Assembly (NCBI GenBank): GCA_947561715.1
Contig: OX387199.1
Coordinates: forward strand, 11,723,001 to 11,787,000
Source of the DNA: Ascidia mentula
Lineage: Eukaryota; Chordata; Ascidiacea; Phlebobranchia; Ascidiidae
DNA: 64,000 nucleotides
Direction: 5' to 3'
Shown: piece after piece, positions 25,001 through 36,600 of the stretch
Layout of the letters: each line of letters starts with the position of its first letter
How positions within the stretch are numbered: the stretch's first letter is position 1
Made by a program: the position numbers and the translations under genes
Notes under the pieces: generated by a model
Databases searched by the model: none
What the model saw: only the letters and a program-made list of their open reading frames with translations
What the model was told of the DNA's origin: nothing

Positions 25001-28000
25001 ACCTATTTAATTTGAGATACCGGATACCTGAAATATTAAGTGTTGGTTGAGAGTGCATCTTTGAAAATTTATCAAGCTTGGCATGAGCAGCATTCTCCTA
25101 ACAATATGCAAAGTTATTCTCTTTCACACAAAAACATATTTTGATCATCTTACCACGTATTTATATCCAACTTCACAAAAGACTAACATTTTTTTGCCAA
25201 TTTGTACGATATTATTTTGTTCAAGCACTGTTGTTTCATCTATGGGCTTTCCATTCACATAAATTTGATTTTCTTCATTGTGTGGTGTAATCTAAAAAAT
25301 TATATATATTTGAGGTTAGTTACGTTTTAGTTTTTCATTGTGCAAATACTAAATATATTTGTCTAATTGAAAATTTGGGAAAAAAAACTCTGAGTTAACT
25401 GGTCGGAATAGAAAGGCCAAAGCTTGTATGCTAATCATGCTGAAGCAGATGTTTCAAACACTACTGTGTTCATCATCAGTGCTTTGAGAAGATTAAGTTG
25501 CAACAATGCACGCACAGAGGTAGGTAAGCAGGCAACTAAACAGACAAGCAAAGCAACATGACTGAAACTCATAATGTGACAGCATACTCGGAGGTCCAAG
25601 GCAGTGACGTTATCATTTGAGATGTGCCAGACTGCAATTCAGGAACTAGGTGTTAAAGAGGTAAAGTGGTCTAGAGCTGTCATCTATGTTAAGTGATGGT
25701 TTGTGTTTTATTCAAGATTAATTCCACAGTGGAACTGTGCAAAATTCTAGGCGAGTTAAATTTAACAGTATGATCTGATTTGTCTCACAGGTGGTTGCTG
25801 ACCACACTTTTAGCCATAGTCGATGGATGATCTTCTCTCATGCGCACCCAGAGGTTACCTCTTTAACACCTAGGTTCTCATTACAGCCCAGCACATCTAA
25901 AATAATGATGTCACTACTTTGGACCTCCGAATATGCTGTCACATGATGTGTTCCAGTCATGTTGCTTTGCTTGTCTGTTTAGTTGCCTGCCTACCTCTGT
26001 GCATGCAACATAGTCTTCTTTAAGCACTGATGATGAAGACAGTAGTGTTTGGAACATCTATTTAAGCATGATTAGCATATTAGCTTTGTTAATACTGATA
26101 CAATCTATGGTGTAACTATGAAGGCACAATGGAATATGCTCCTATCATATTATTCAATAAATTTGTTTTATCATTGCAACATCTTATTTGAACACTATTG
26201 TAACCAAAAGGTATTTTTTTCACATACTATCACATATTTTACATAAATGGTTTAGGTCCAACAAGGCATCATCAGTTTCTGCAACTTGTTCAAATAGCAA
26301 CTTATTCTATTTAGACTCCAACACATAACAAAACCTTTTTGTTTTAAACAATTTAGTTTGAAGAATGTTTGAATCTGTATCACTTAGCCTGAAATCCATT
26401 TTGCAGTTTATGGTGTACATAGGAAGGCACCAGAATGAACTCCATGCCAAACCATGAGTTTCATATTTAGAAAATTTTTCATGGCGAGAGAAAACATAAT
26501 TTTTGCTTGCCGTGTGAAGTCAATTATGAATAATTTCTAAACACTTTATGTCTGCATATCATACCATTTCCATACATTTTATATATACGAACATCATTAG
26601 TCACTTGAAATTACAATTACTATTTACAATTATTCACAAATACCAAAATTCAAACATACTGTAACTATTCCATCCATATTGGTTACAACACAGATGATCT
26701 CAGCATTACTGTCTGCATTCCACAAAAAAGGAGATTTACCGAAACAACTTTTGCTTGCAACTTCAGACACATTGGGTTGAATTTGATGTACAACTACTTT
26801 ATTTCCTGGAAGACAAAACATATTACCAAATAAAATATAAAATGACAAAAAAGTAAAATATTAAGGTCCTTAGTCTGTTAATGATATTTTGACAGAAATA
26901 TTTTGTTTATTAAAATGTTGGTACTTATTTTACTTTTATATGCTAAAGTTCTTCAATACGTCACTTGATGCCTGACAAAAAAAGTTTTTACTTACAGATT
27001 TTTAATCATTAGTTACAGATAATGACATATATACAGAATTTAACACAAAAAACATTCATAATTTTACCAAATGCAAAGCCCCACCCTGTCAGTAACCCTG
27101 TTTACATGAAAGTTTAAGACAGTTTCGAAGCTGACACAACGATCTGATTCTCTCATTTTTGGTGAAGAGAAAAAGGTAAACAGCTTTAGCTAACTCAGCC
27201 TTCAATCTAACATGGAGAGTGGTTTACGGGACAGCTTAAAGCAAATAAGTCTGCTTAAAGGCAATTGCGACAATGGATGCGAAGAAGTTAGGCTTCGGTA
27301 ATTTGAGTAAAATTTGTTTTCACTACAACTTTAAGCAATAAACTAGTTCTAACACAACTACTTAAGTCTGCTTTATGCTACAGGGATTTTTTACTCTTGC
27401 TAACACTCCAGATTTAGCACACTAATTTTGATAGGCTTATTGTGCAAGTGTTGACTACTAGAATGGCTTTTGCACAGAACAACATAAAAAAAAGCACAAA
27501 ACTTGTGAATATTCATTTTGACAACCTAAATTGCATTTTGGAGACATGTAGCTTACAACCGCAATGCAGTTTTGTTGACACATGCTTGACACAAAAATGA
27601 AGTATTCATGACTTTTGTTTGTTTCTAATGATATGCCATGTATATTGTGTATTCAAACCAAGAACTATTAATATATCCGGCAAAGTAAATTTGCATGAAT
27701 TTCTGAATAATCAAGGACCTATTTACTTGAAAAACTATACTGCTGTACCAGTACCTCATGATTGTATACCAATATCTGAAATATTCATTATTTATTCTGT
27801 AAAGATTCTGAATTTACATCCTGTCAGTCCGGAGACAGCAAACGTAAGCTTGCTCAAGTGTCGACTTGGTCAAGTAAACATGATTAGTGTTTGCTGGTGA
27901 CACATTGTATTATTGGTTAATAGCTACAAATATGCAATTATTGTTTCCAAAATATTTATAATACTTACTTATCAGCTCAACTAACTTGGGCAATTCTTTT

Positions 28001-31000
28001 TCATTCACATTTTCTTTCTGTTGAAGTACAAAAGATAACAGTTAATGATGGACACTGCTGACAAAACTAAATGCAGCAATGGGTTGCATTTTATTTATTA
28101 CAAAAATGTTTGTTTTTAAATCATATGTACCTAAGACACCCACCATACACACAGACAACAGTTTTATGCTTTTATGACTGAAAATATAACATGTGCAATG
28201 AGGTACAAAATCTAGTTGCAATTCAGAAGCAGGCAAATTTTGAAAAAAAACAATTAGAACTTGCAAGCACTTGAGATGCTTAAGAAATGTATATCCAATA
28301 CATATGCACCAGAACATATTTTTTACCTATATCAAGACATACAGATGTTTTCAATAAAATATACTCTTTTTTTTGTTTAATTTTTTTATTCACATCAACA
28401 CATTTTATGACATTAAAAATGTAGCTAAGCCTTATGCAAACATTATATTTGTGAAGTAAGATTGGTCATTCCATGTCAAATTACACAAATTACCTAACCT
28501 AAACCCTTACATACCTTTTTCATTTTGATGAATTTTTGGCATATGTGTTCAGTACTATGACACAGTCACATAAGCCAAATTTAACCAATCTGACAAGTGG
28601 TTTGGGACTTACGCTCCCTCAAACTTACCGTTTTGAGACAAAATTGGGTATGCCTTTTGTTTTTAAACCCCTGTATTTCGAAAACTACTGGGATAATTTT
28701 GATATAATAAGAAGTAGCCCAACAGCTATGTTTGTCACCACAGCTTGTTAGAAAACAATCATATAACATTTAAATCCATTTTCAGGTTTTAAAATGACAT
28801 TTTATTCCCAAAATCACTCACGCACAACTAGAACGATCACTTTTTTGCCAAGATTTAGTTTTTAAAGTGATATTGCAAAAAAAACTAAGAAATTTTTTTT
28901 GATATGTTCAACTTTATATGGCAGACCTAAAAGTTGAACAGCTGATAACTCTCATATCAAGCGTCCGGCAAGGTCAAATTCGGGGTCAAAACAAAGGTCA
29001 TTGTAAATAAGAAACAAAAATATTAACAACTTATTACAGATTAAAAATCTGTGTTCAATTCTCTTTAAAAAAACCCAAATTTTATCAAAATTAAACCAGT
29101 AGTTTTCGAAACACAGGGGGTTTAAAAACGAAAGGTTTGCATCAAAATGGAAGTTTGATGGAGCGTAACTCCCAAACCACTTATCTGATTATTCCATACT
29201 TCGCTTGTTTAAGTGTGCCTTGGTACCTAACACATATGCAAATTTTTTTCATTAAAATCAAAAAGGTAAGGGCTTGGAATATAAATTTTTGGGTGATTTG
29301 CTGTGCCATCGTGTTCAAGATTGAAATTAATTCGCTTTATTTGTATCAAATAGATGCACCATGAGCATAGGCGTATCCAGGAATTTTCAAAGAGGGGGTC
29401 CAATTTTTTTGGGAATTCCCTGATTTTCAGGTGTGGTCGATAATCGCAAAAAAAGAACGCCTGTGTTCGCACCAATCGTCACATAAACGGTGGCCTACTG
29501 CCTTGCACAATCGCGTAACGCTATGGAACACTCGATGCGAGTTTTTGCGGTAGTGCTTGCGCTGTAGTTTTAATACTACTACTTTGAAAGAAAGGCTTGA
29601 ATATATTTGTAACCAAAAGGGATCAAATGTGGGCTTACGTTATCAAGAAAACAAACCAATTAAAACAAACAATATTTTTTAAGCAGTAGCCTTATATTCC
29701 TCTTTGCACCTATGTGAGCGCTAACAGATGTTTTCAACATGAGTAATATTGGCAACGTGTTTAACAACTAAACTAATTAAATTTCACGCAAGTAAACCGC
29801 TTGCCATTACAACGTGACCATTGAAATACGACATTTCGTCCGTGGACTGACGAAAAATGACACTTGTTTCGTAACAATGCAACATGTGTGGTATCATTGC
29901 CAAGTTTTCGGTAACAATGCTCCCTGTTTGGAAACAATGGTGAATGCAAGCAGGATGCAGTTTTTAGGTCAACGTTAAAGAAAATTTCTTGTTTTCACAC
30001 GGATTTTGACAAAAAAAATACAGTGGCATTTGTTTAGTTATCAAAACAGACCAAAATAAAGGGGTGGGGGGGGTCCGGACCCCTCGAACCCCCCTGGATA
30101 CGCCAATGACCATGAGGATAATATTATTTTAAAACCTTTACTACAGCCATATTTAACATCTACATAAATATGAATGTACAAAAACACCTGTAAGCTTTTG
30201 ACGTCACTTGATAACTGCTGTTTTTTGGCATCATTATCAGTTATATCTCCTAAGGATTTTGAGTGTGGCATAACTTTTTTTCTCAATTGGAACATCAATG
30301 TACCTGTTTTGAATGTCACAGTAAAACAACTTTATAAAGGAGTTTCTGCTATCCACATTTTATGTTTTAGTGTACTTTATGATATCATTTTGGCAACAAA
30401 ATATATTACAAAAACTTATTGAAGAAAAACAAGAACATGTGTCCAAGCTTATCCTGTGTTGTTATATAAAAACATTGGAAAAGAACAAATTACATACACT
30501 TACCAACACAGCAAAAAATTACCTTGATGTGGTTGCCACTGGTCAAAAATTGTAAGTGGGAGGTCGTTGTTTCTAAGGATAGTTTCTTTGCCCCAGCCAC
30601 CATCAAAACACTCTTCAGGTTTGGAGCCAGGGGGCAAAACAATCTGGCAAAATATCAAATTGGAAGTCTATAATCGACAAACCGTGTACATATCCAATAC
30701 AAAATGAAAAATTTAATCAGATTTTAAAAATGGGGCTAAAGGAGTTCTTTATATTTTTACTATTAAACAATGCATGTCGTATTTTAAACAAACAAAATAC
30801 ATAAAGATTGAATAATAAGGTATATATATAATGTTTTTGTTGCTGCCAGGCATATTGTAACTTAATAATCTGTTCTTCTGGCATATATGTTTGAAAACAC
30901 TACCTATTTCAGATCATTATTCAAAATTTGAATAGGCAAATCTATCACCAAAACAACATCAATACAAATAATTAAAAACTTTTGATTGTTGGCAATGGTC

Positions 31001-33652
31001 AAACACAATTTGGGTACACTTCAAATATGCCCAAACTAGTCATGTCAGTTACCTGTATGAGGTGATAAATAGATGGCACTTCATGGACAAAGCCATATTT
31101 GTTTAAAGTGTCTCGGATGACTGTTTCTGTTGTGTCACCAGGCAGAAGAAGTAATGTTTTGTATGGGATTTCTGGATTTAAGGTATCCGCATATATTTTC
31201 AGAGCTTTTGCTAAAAAGTAAAGATATGTTTATTACATAAACAAAAATTGTTGCTATTTTTGTTAAACTTGCGCACCTCCACGTTTCTGTAATTTTTGTT
31301 CCCTCCGCTTTTTCATGACAGCTTCTGGATTGGAGACTGTTCTGGTAAATGTTGATTCGGGTACTTGATTGTAAAGTTGCTTAGCAGCAGATGCCTAAAG
31401 GCATAGTTTACTAACAACAATCCGAAATATAAACATTTTTTTGCCTTACCTTGTTCTGAGTTGACAAAACTTCATGTTCAGAGACTTTTGGTGCTAACTT
31501 GTCACGCTTCTTTTGGAGTTTTTTTTCTTTTTTTGTTAAGTTTCTAGTTAGCTTAAACCCCTTTATTGTGTCTTCACTTTCTTCATAGAGACCTTTGCCC
31601 GCAATATTCACCTGTAATGCAGTAGTGACATACTGGAAAATTTTTGTAATTCTTTACATTTAGAAACAAATTGACATTATTTAACCATTGTACATGTGAT
31701 GCTTGTTATGTTTTGTGAAAAATGCACATCATCATTATTATGAAACAAATTATCCAATTTATATACTCTATTTAATTAAAACGATGTATTAAAAACAATG
31801 GCATCTACAAAATATGTTTGAAGTTTGTCACTTTTTTCAAATCTGCCTGTCACAAGTTTACATTACTTGTTTACCCACTTACTGATTTTACATTCTCTTC
31901 ATGAAGTAATAAAAACCTTCCTTCTCTGTCATCTTTAATCCAGTCAAGCTGGACCAACAATGGATATTCAGCATCTTTTAATTTTCTCGATTCTGTAGGT
32001 ATAAATAATATTACACTAGCCAAAAATAAAAACTACAACAAACTAGCTATGTTTTCTTACCTAGTGTTATGACACAAAATGAATGTATATAAAAATATAT
32101 GTTGCATGCCCGTTGCAATTTGTGAGAGTAAATAATATGATACACTTAACACAAATATAATACAACCTTGATGAGTTAGTATGTATTACCAGAATATACC
32201 CATAAAAAAATAAATTAATCTCACCTCCATCCATATGAACTTCATATAAACCATAAAACGGTGTGCTCAACATTCGCATGTCAGATCTAAACTTTTCTGC
32301 AAGTACTTCAATAACGTCAACAGTAGTGGCAGAACTGCTCACACGCACACACTTTGTGGCATATTTGGCATTGTTTGATGTGTCTTGGTGATAAAATCTA
32401 ACTATTCCATGGCATTCCTTTCTCTGTAAAACACCATGATCTGATATTAAATAAAAAATCAACAGTACATGTTCAACATCGTTGATTTGGTGACCAGTCA
32501 AATGTCAGACTGTAAAGTTCAAGAAATCCTCAATAACTCTATTTTTTTGGTAAATATGATTTGACATTGCAATTCATTTTTCACCAACTTATCCACTTTA
32601 ACATAGTTAGGAAGTTTTAGTGGGTTCCATAGAAGTTTATGTTTCGTACCTAATTAATGAAGCCGTGGTTAAAATTTGTTCGGACATTTACTATGCAAAT
32701 AAGGTGAAATATCGAACAACTTTCGTCCAAGATAACACAAGACTTTTTAGTTGCAAGCGCTTGGCCAAGTTTAACAAAAAATGTAAAAACAAACCCTATA
32801 ATCCGAAACAAGTCTGTATCCTCGATTACTTCAAGTAATGCAGTGAGATTGTTATTTTACTTTGCTGATTAAAAACAAATCTGCAATAGTCCAGGACATG
32901 GCTTTGCACCGCTACATGCACATCGACGTTTAGCGGTAGGATATAAATATTTGCGAAATATATTGAAATGAGACGAAAATCAAAATACTCGTTTAGCTGC
33001 ATAAATTTTGGTTGAATCTTGTGGATTTGTAACAGAAATGAATTCATAAGGTTGTGTTTTCAAAAGCGGTATTGTTGACAAGTTATTGACCAACGGCCCG
33101 ATAATTGATTGTTTTATAAACAGTCATCGCAGCGTGAATACAACGAGCACGACGGATAAACAAAGAAACTGCACAGACGAACACTAGGTCGCAGTGTTCC
33201 TTTCACACCTCTCAAAACAATGTGCCAAAATGCTGAGGGGGGTGTTCTGATACGAAAACACTCTACCCCTAGATCCGCCACTGTAATGACATGGCACAAA
33301 ATATTATTGCCCACACCATGTATATGGAAAACAAAAAACAACTGCTTTGATACATAAATCTAGGTCCTCAGTAAAGCTGCGATTTTCTTTTGCAGACATT
33401 TAATCATGAGGAGCAAGAACAGAAATATCCAGTTGTGGTGTTCTACCAACAACCTCAGCTATGCAAACATTTTTTTGTGCAATGCGGTTTGGGGAATCTG
33501 TTCTGATGCAATACTCTCATTAACTAGTAGAAAGGGTAAAAAGGACGAAGGCAACTTACCTCGTCAAAATCAGAAATGTGGAAAAGATCAAATCGGCTTT
33601 CATTCCAAAGCTTTATGGTAGCTGCAAGTTTTTTTACAGTTTTATCCATCAT
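15658..33652 (-). CDS. AFDN: Afadin (AF6), complete, 36 exons, 1,527 aa
   Basis: Afadin is an actin-binding scaffold of adherens junctions. Its RA domains bind Ras/Rap1, its PDZ domain binds nectin C-termini, and its tail binds actin and alpha-catenin. The 36 exons sum to 4,584 nt including the stop, all in phase. Domain order is RA1 (about residues 36-130), RA2 (about 230-325), FHA (about 335-430), DIL (about 540-890), PDZ (about 940-1030), then a charged, proline-poor tail ending in LTFRDRQRLFQRGG (human afadin: LTFKERQRLFSQGQ). The start is ATGATG at 33652; either Met works, and KKLAATIKLWNESRFDLFHIS follows, matching the human N-terminus. It is shorter than human (about 1,820 aa), mainly in the tail. 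No disruption was seen. Minor doubt concerns the exon 8 acceptor. Confidence 0.96.
19195..19703. mobile_element. hAT-type MITE with CAGGGGTCAGCAACC ends
   Basis: The left end CAGGGGTCAGCAACC and the reverse complement of the right end (CAGGGACCGGCAACC) form a 15-bp TIR; the unit is 509 bp. Flanks (GCATACAG / GCACATAC) are a degraded 8-bp duplication at best. It lies in the afadin intron between exons 24 and 25. Confidence 0.75.
19775..21577 (-). other. AFDN: Afadin exons 20-24: PDZ domain
   Basis: Exons 21504-21577, 21329-21445, 21209-21274, 20852-20925, 19775-19977. The carboxylate-binding loop GGMGLSIVAAR, the strand GIYIRSVVKGGAAD, AGDQLISVDGHSLVG and the alpha-B/end segment AANLMTKTG...EVAKQGAIYHGLA match afadin rather than other PDZ proteins. 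Expected ligands are nectin-type C-termini (family knowledge). Confidence 0.96.
21866..25097 (-). other. AFDN: Afadin exons 11-19: linker and DIL domain
   Basis: Exons 25028-25097, 24069-24178, 23848-23986, 23619-23791, 23119-23264, 22926-23065, 22631-22857, 22224-22460, 21866-22016. The dilute domain is very well conserved: CRVNAALTIQLFSQLFHFIN is identical to the human stretch, and GLELAADCHLARI and DPDLQLPFLLPEDGYSCDVV follow. Exon 16 uses a GTATGC donor one base after a GTGTAT alternative; only the former keeps phase. Intron 18-19 carries a lone hAT end. Confidence 0.95.
22056..22130. repeat. Solo hAT MITE end in an afadin intron
   Basis: CAGGGGTACCCAACCTGTGGCA at about 22056 matches the ends at 11154, 19195 and 45072. 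I see no opposite end inside this 207-bp intron, so it is a fragment. Confidence 0.5.
25417..26088. mobile_element. Foldback element with about 240-bp inverted arms, afadin intron 9
   Basis: The left arm (about 25417-25667) begins AAAGCTTGTATGCTAATCAT and is matched, inverted, by the right arm (about 25855-26088). Shared landmarks include AACTAAACAGACAAGCAAAG, GACAGCATA.TCGGAGGTCCAA and TAGGTGTTAAAGAGGTAA. The loop is about 190 bp. No coding capacity is visible. Arms differ by scattered changes, so it is not brand new. The intron RNA would form a long hairpin. Confidence 0.85.
28504..29272. mobile_element. Foldback element with about 190-bp inverted arms, afadin intron 7
   Basis: The left arm (about 28504-28695: CCTTACATACCTTTTT, then GCATATGTGTT, AAGTGGTTTGGGACTTACGCTCC) recurs inverted at about 29090-29272 (GGAGCGTAACTCCCAAACCACTT, AACACATATGC, AAAAAGGTAAGG). 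The loop is about 390 bp. The arms are moderately diverged. It ends about 90 bp before the hAT MITE at 29366. Confidence 0.8.
29366..30108. mobile_element. hAT-type MITE (CATAGGCGTATCCAGG family), copy 1, perfect 8-bp TSD
   Basis: The ends read CATAGGCGTATCCAGG and, inverted, CATTGGCGTATCCAGG. Direct flanking repeats ACCATGAG at 29358-29365 and 30109-30116 are identical, the 8-bp signature of hAT transposition. It is 743 bp with no transposase. Near the right end it carries a series of GTAACAATG motifs. The sister copy is at 49496-50225. Confidence 0.92.
31053..33652 (-). other. AFDN: Afadin exons 1-6: N-terminus, RA1 and start of RA2
   Basis: Exons 33560-33652, 32225-32423, 31883-31992, 31450-31611, 31277-31394, 31053-31210. 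Exon 2 carries GIVRFYHQD...ATKCVRVSSSATT...EVLAEKFRSDMRML, near-identical to human RA1. Exon 4 has the conserved FKLTRNLTKKEKK basic linker and exon 5 has ESTFTRTVSNPEAVMKKRR. Exon 6 opens RA2 (KIYADTLNPEIPYKTLLL). These residues form the Ras/Rap1-GTP contact surface in the family. Confidence 0.95.
33196..33283. repeat. Degraded short MITE (GATCCGCCACTG end)
   Basis: The segment TTTCACACCTCTCAAAACAATGTGCCAAAATGCTGA and the terminal CTAGATCCGCCACTG match, at high identity, the 106-bp element at 50519-50624. The left end is degraded. It lies in afadin intron 1. Confidence 0.65.
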
Positions 33653-36600
33653 TTGCAACAAAAGTAAACTATGTTTTCATCTTGAAAAATGTCATAAAAA
33701 TACCTACAAAATGTAATAATATTTGACTTTTAGTTACAAATATTAGGTACAAATGATTACACTCATGCAAAAATTCCTGCTTACTGCATTTTTTTATAAA
33801 TTGTTGAGCAACTTAAAATGCAAATTCAGTGAAAAATCTTCAATGCCACGACAGAATCAGGCTACTTTGTTTGGAAACCTGTTAATATTTAGGTTGCATA
33901 GCATAACATTTCTCTTTGATGCTGAGCAGAATTGTAGCCACCACACTAAACTCCTCCACATTCTACATGACCTCATTGGTCAAAGGGGATACAGTGGACC
34001 ACTGGACAAGTTTCACCAGTAAAATACAACTTGCCCTACCAGTTTCATAGGAAATCAATACCACAATATGTATTGTATAATAGCAACAATGTAAATATTG
34101 TTCTGGCCCCAAACTTCCCCAACAACTTAAAATGTTGTCTAAAGGAGGAACAACAAATCTATTATTATATGTGAGAGGTGCTGGACTAGTTGAAAGGCTT
34201 ATACATCACTGTTGTAATCACAAATAATAGCATCAATCTATTAGAACTACATAGCAGATAAGTTTTTTACTACCCTATTTCCCCATCTGGAGTACTTATT
34301 GAACATGTGTGGGTTAATTGTTGATGGTAAACTGGATGAAGGCCCTTTTGTTCAATAAGATGTAAATATAAAGTGTAGACCGAAACATTCCATACATTTC
34401 TGCAGTTTTACTTATGCTTGTCACTGATATTTTTTATATACACAGAAAGGCAATATAAAACAATTCTATTCCAGAATAGTTAAATCAAATCAAAATATTG
34501 AATTATATTTTTGCTTCTTGCATTGCATTTTTCTTTTTTTCAAAGGTCTGTGAATGTAATAATTGTTTGATCAAATTGCCTGCCATTAAATCCATGTTTA
34601 TAAAAACAAAATATGTGAACAAGCAATGTGATAAAGTATGCGAAAAAGTTTTCCGTATTATTCAATTTAAATTAGAATTTGTTTAGGATTAAAATCCTAC
34701 AGATTTGTTATTCTGAATTGCCCACCCCCATATTACATATAATATTGGTTATAACCAGTTGAACACTTTGTATTACCCATCCTTTTTTGATCGTGCATGT
34801 CTGTTAATAAAGCTTTAACGAGGCTTAAAAACCCTTGTTTAGAGGTCATGGATGCCGAACATGACATTACACTCAAGCTGTCCCTGTTTTAGTCAACTCA
34901 GACATGTTTGTGCAAAAGAAAATCACAGCATTTGAAACAAGTTCTTCTATGTCGCTTCGGCCTTGGATCAAGCCACAGCAGCAACATTAATAGACTTGAT
35001 CGAAAGACATCCTGGGGAAAACAAGTAAAAAGCCTTCAACGACGATTGCTGCAATCATTTGCCCATTTTCACCAAGTATGTGCAGCATGTCTCCTAAACA
35101 TGCCTCCCTTGGGTAACAAAGAAACCATCTGCTTTCATGAACTTTTTGTCTTGACAGGTGACCAGGCACTTGCTTTATTTTCGAATACTAGTTCCTGCAG
35201 CACATGCCTGAATACATTAGATCCGTGAAGATAAAATGGGCTTCGTGTGCTGGCAATCATAATGGAGAATTTGATGTCAACTCAACACAACACATACGCC
35301 AACTCGATGCAGCACCCGCAGGCATGTGTTTTTACCAGGGAGCCAAGTCTAAACACGTACCCTCAAACTGTTTTATTTTGTGAACTGGATCAAAACTTGA
35401 ACCGGTAATTTGTAATTTAAAAAACTCAAACTGGAACAGAACCAATAAATTGTAATCTAATCAACCCTGAACTGTAACTGAAAACCAATTCTTTCACAGC
35501 ACAAGCAAATGATTCATTGACATTCATTTGATGAAGTTCTTGTCATGTGTGAAGAAGTCATCATTTACTCAGTTGAAAAAGTATTGTTGGATGTATAAAA
35601 ATTTAAAATATGCGGTATGTATTAGGCTCCGGTAATTTATACTTCCGCTAATATGAAAAAAAGTGCTATAGCCAAACCTAACAGATCGATTCAAAAAAAT
35701 TTCTTCCTGATGTTAATTTACGTGCATTACTTATTAACAAATTAAAACATCCCATGAATTCTTTTGACATAGTCCTTTAGTTGTTGTGCAGAATACTTGC
35801 TGGTGACAATTACACTTAAAATAGTTCTGAGCGTTTAAATTTTAAAGTTGAACATGCGACGCAACTGTTCAACGAAAAATGTTAAGTTACCGGTAAACAG
35901 TACCACGAACAGACCAACGCTATTGTTATCTACAAAAGTCCACACATCGAATTACTATAATAACTTAATTAGGACTAACATATAAGTCACGCCAATCTTG
36001 CAACATTCACATCGATCTTACTAGTTTTCTTTTTCAAGGATTGGATGCCAACAATTTTCCTATTGACATGTATTTGTCAATTTTTTGGCGTAGATGCCGG
36101 TGGCAAAAGTGGTTCAAAGACGTTGGTGTCAGTATAAGTCCTGCCAGCTATTTAGCTGCACTGATGTGAACTATTAGACTAAACAGTGGCCCTGTCTGCA
36201 ACTCACTAAAAAAACATTATCGGCTATATTTACGACTCTTTAAGTCTGTTCAGGGCGTCGGTTTTTTTCTGCATGTCGAACATCTTGAGAAAAATTGTCG
36301 AGCGTGTCGAATAGTAAAAATGTCGTATCTGGTAACTATCGCATGAGAACGGCCAGACTTTATTAGATACAGGATTATTGTATTTGCATAATTTGGAATA
36401 CACGTTAAAATAACGACAAAGCAATTAAAACATTGCATGTTGCAGGCTGCTACGTCTCTTTTAAGGTCCGATTGAAAGAAAATTGGTACTAGTTTGGTAA
36501 CAATGCCACGTGTTTGGTAACAATGCTCCATGTTTGGAAACAATGGTTAGTTTAACTCGCTTATTTGCTGAACGTTAAAGCAAGTGCTTGCTGGTTTTGG

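Larger units (their letters stand above)
25154..30643 (-). other. AFDN: Afadin exons 7-10: end of RA2 and FHA domain
   Basis: Exons 30523-30643, 27969-28013, 26660-26805, 25154-25291. Exon 7 (IVLPPGSKPEE...NDLPLTIFDQW) closes RA2. Exons 9-10 encode the FHA-like domain (NMDGIVT|ITPHNEENQIYVNGKPI). Exon 8 is only 45 nt; phase demands an acceptor ending in AAAG at 28014, four bases past a stronger CAACAG at 28018-28020 that would break the frame, unless another exon exists in the 2.5-kb intron. Introns 7 and 9 hold the foldback elements. Confidence 0.85.

Noticed and set aside
34908-35228. 106-codon open frame as a gene
   Set aside because: No recognisable domain, no splice partners, and the opposite strand is equally open over part of it.
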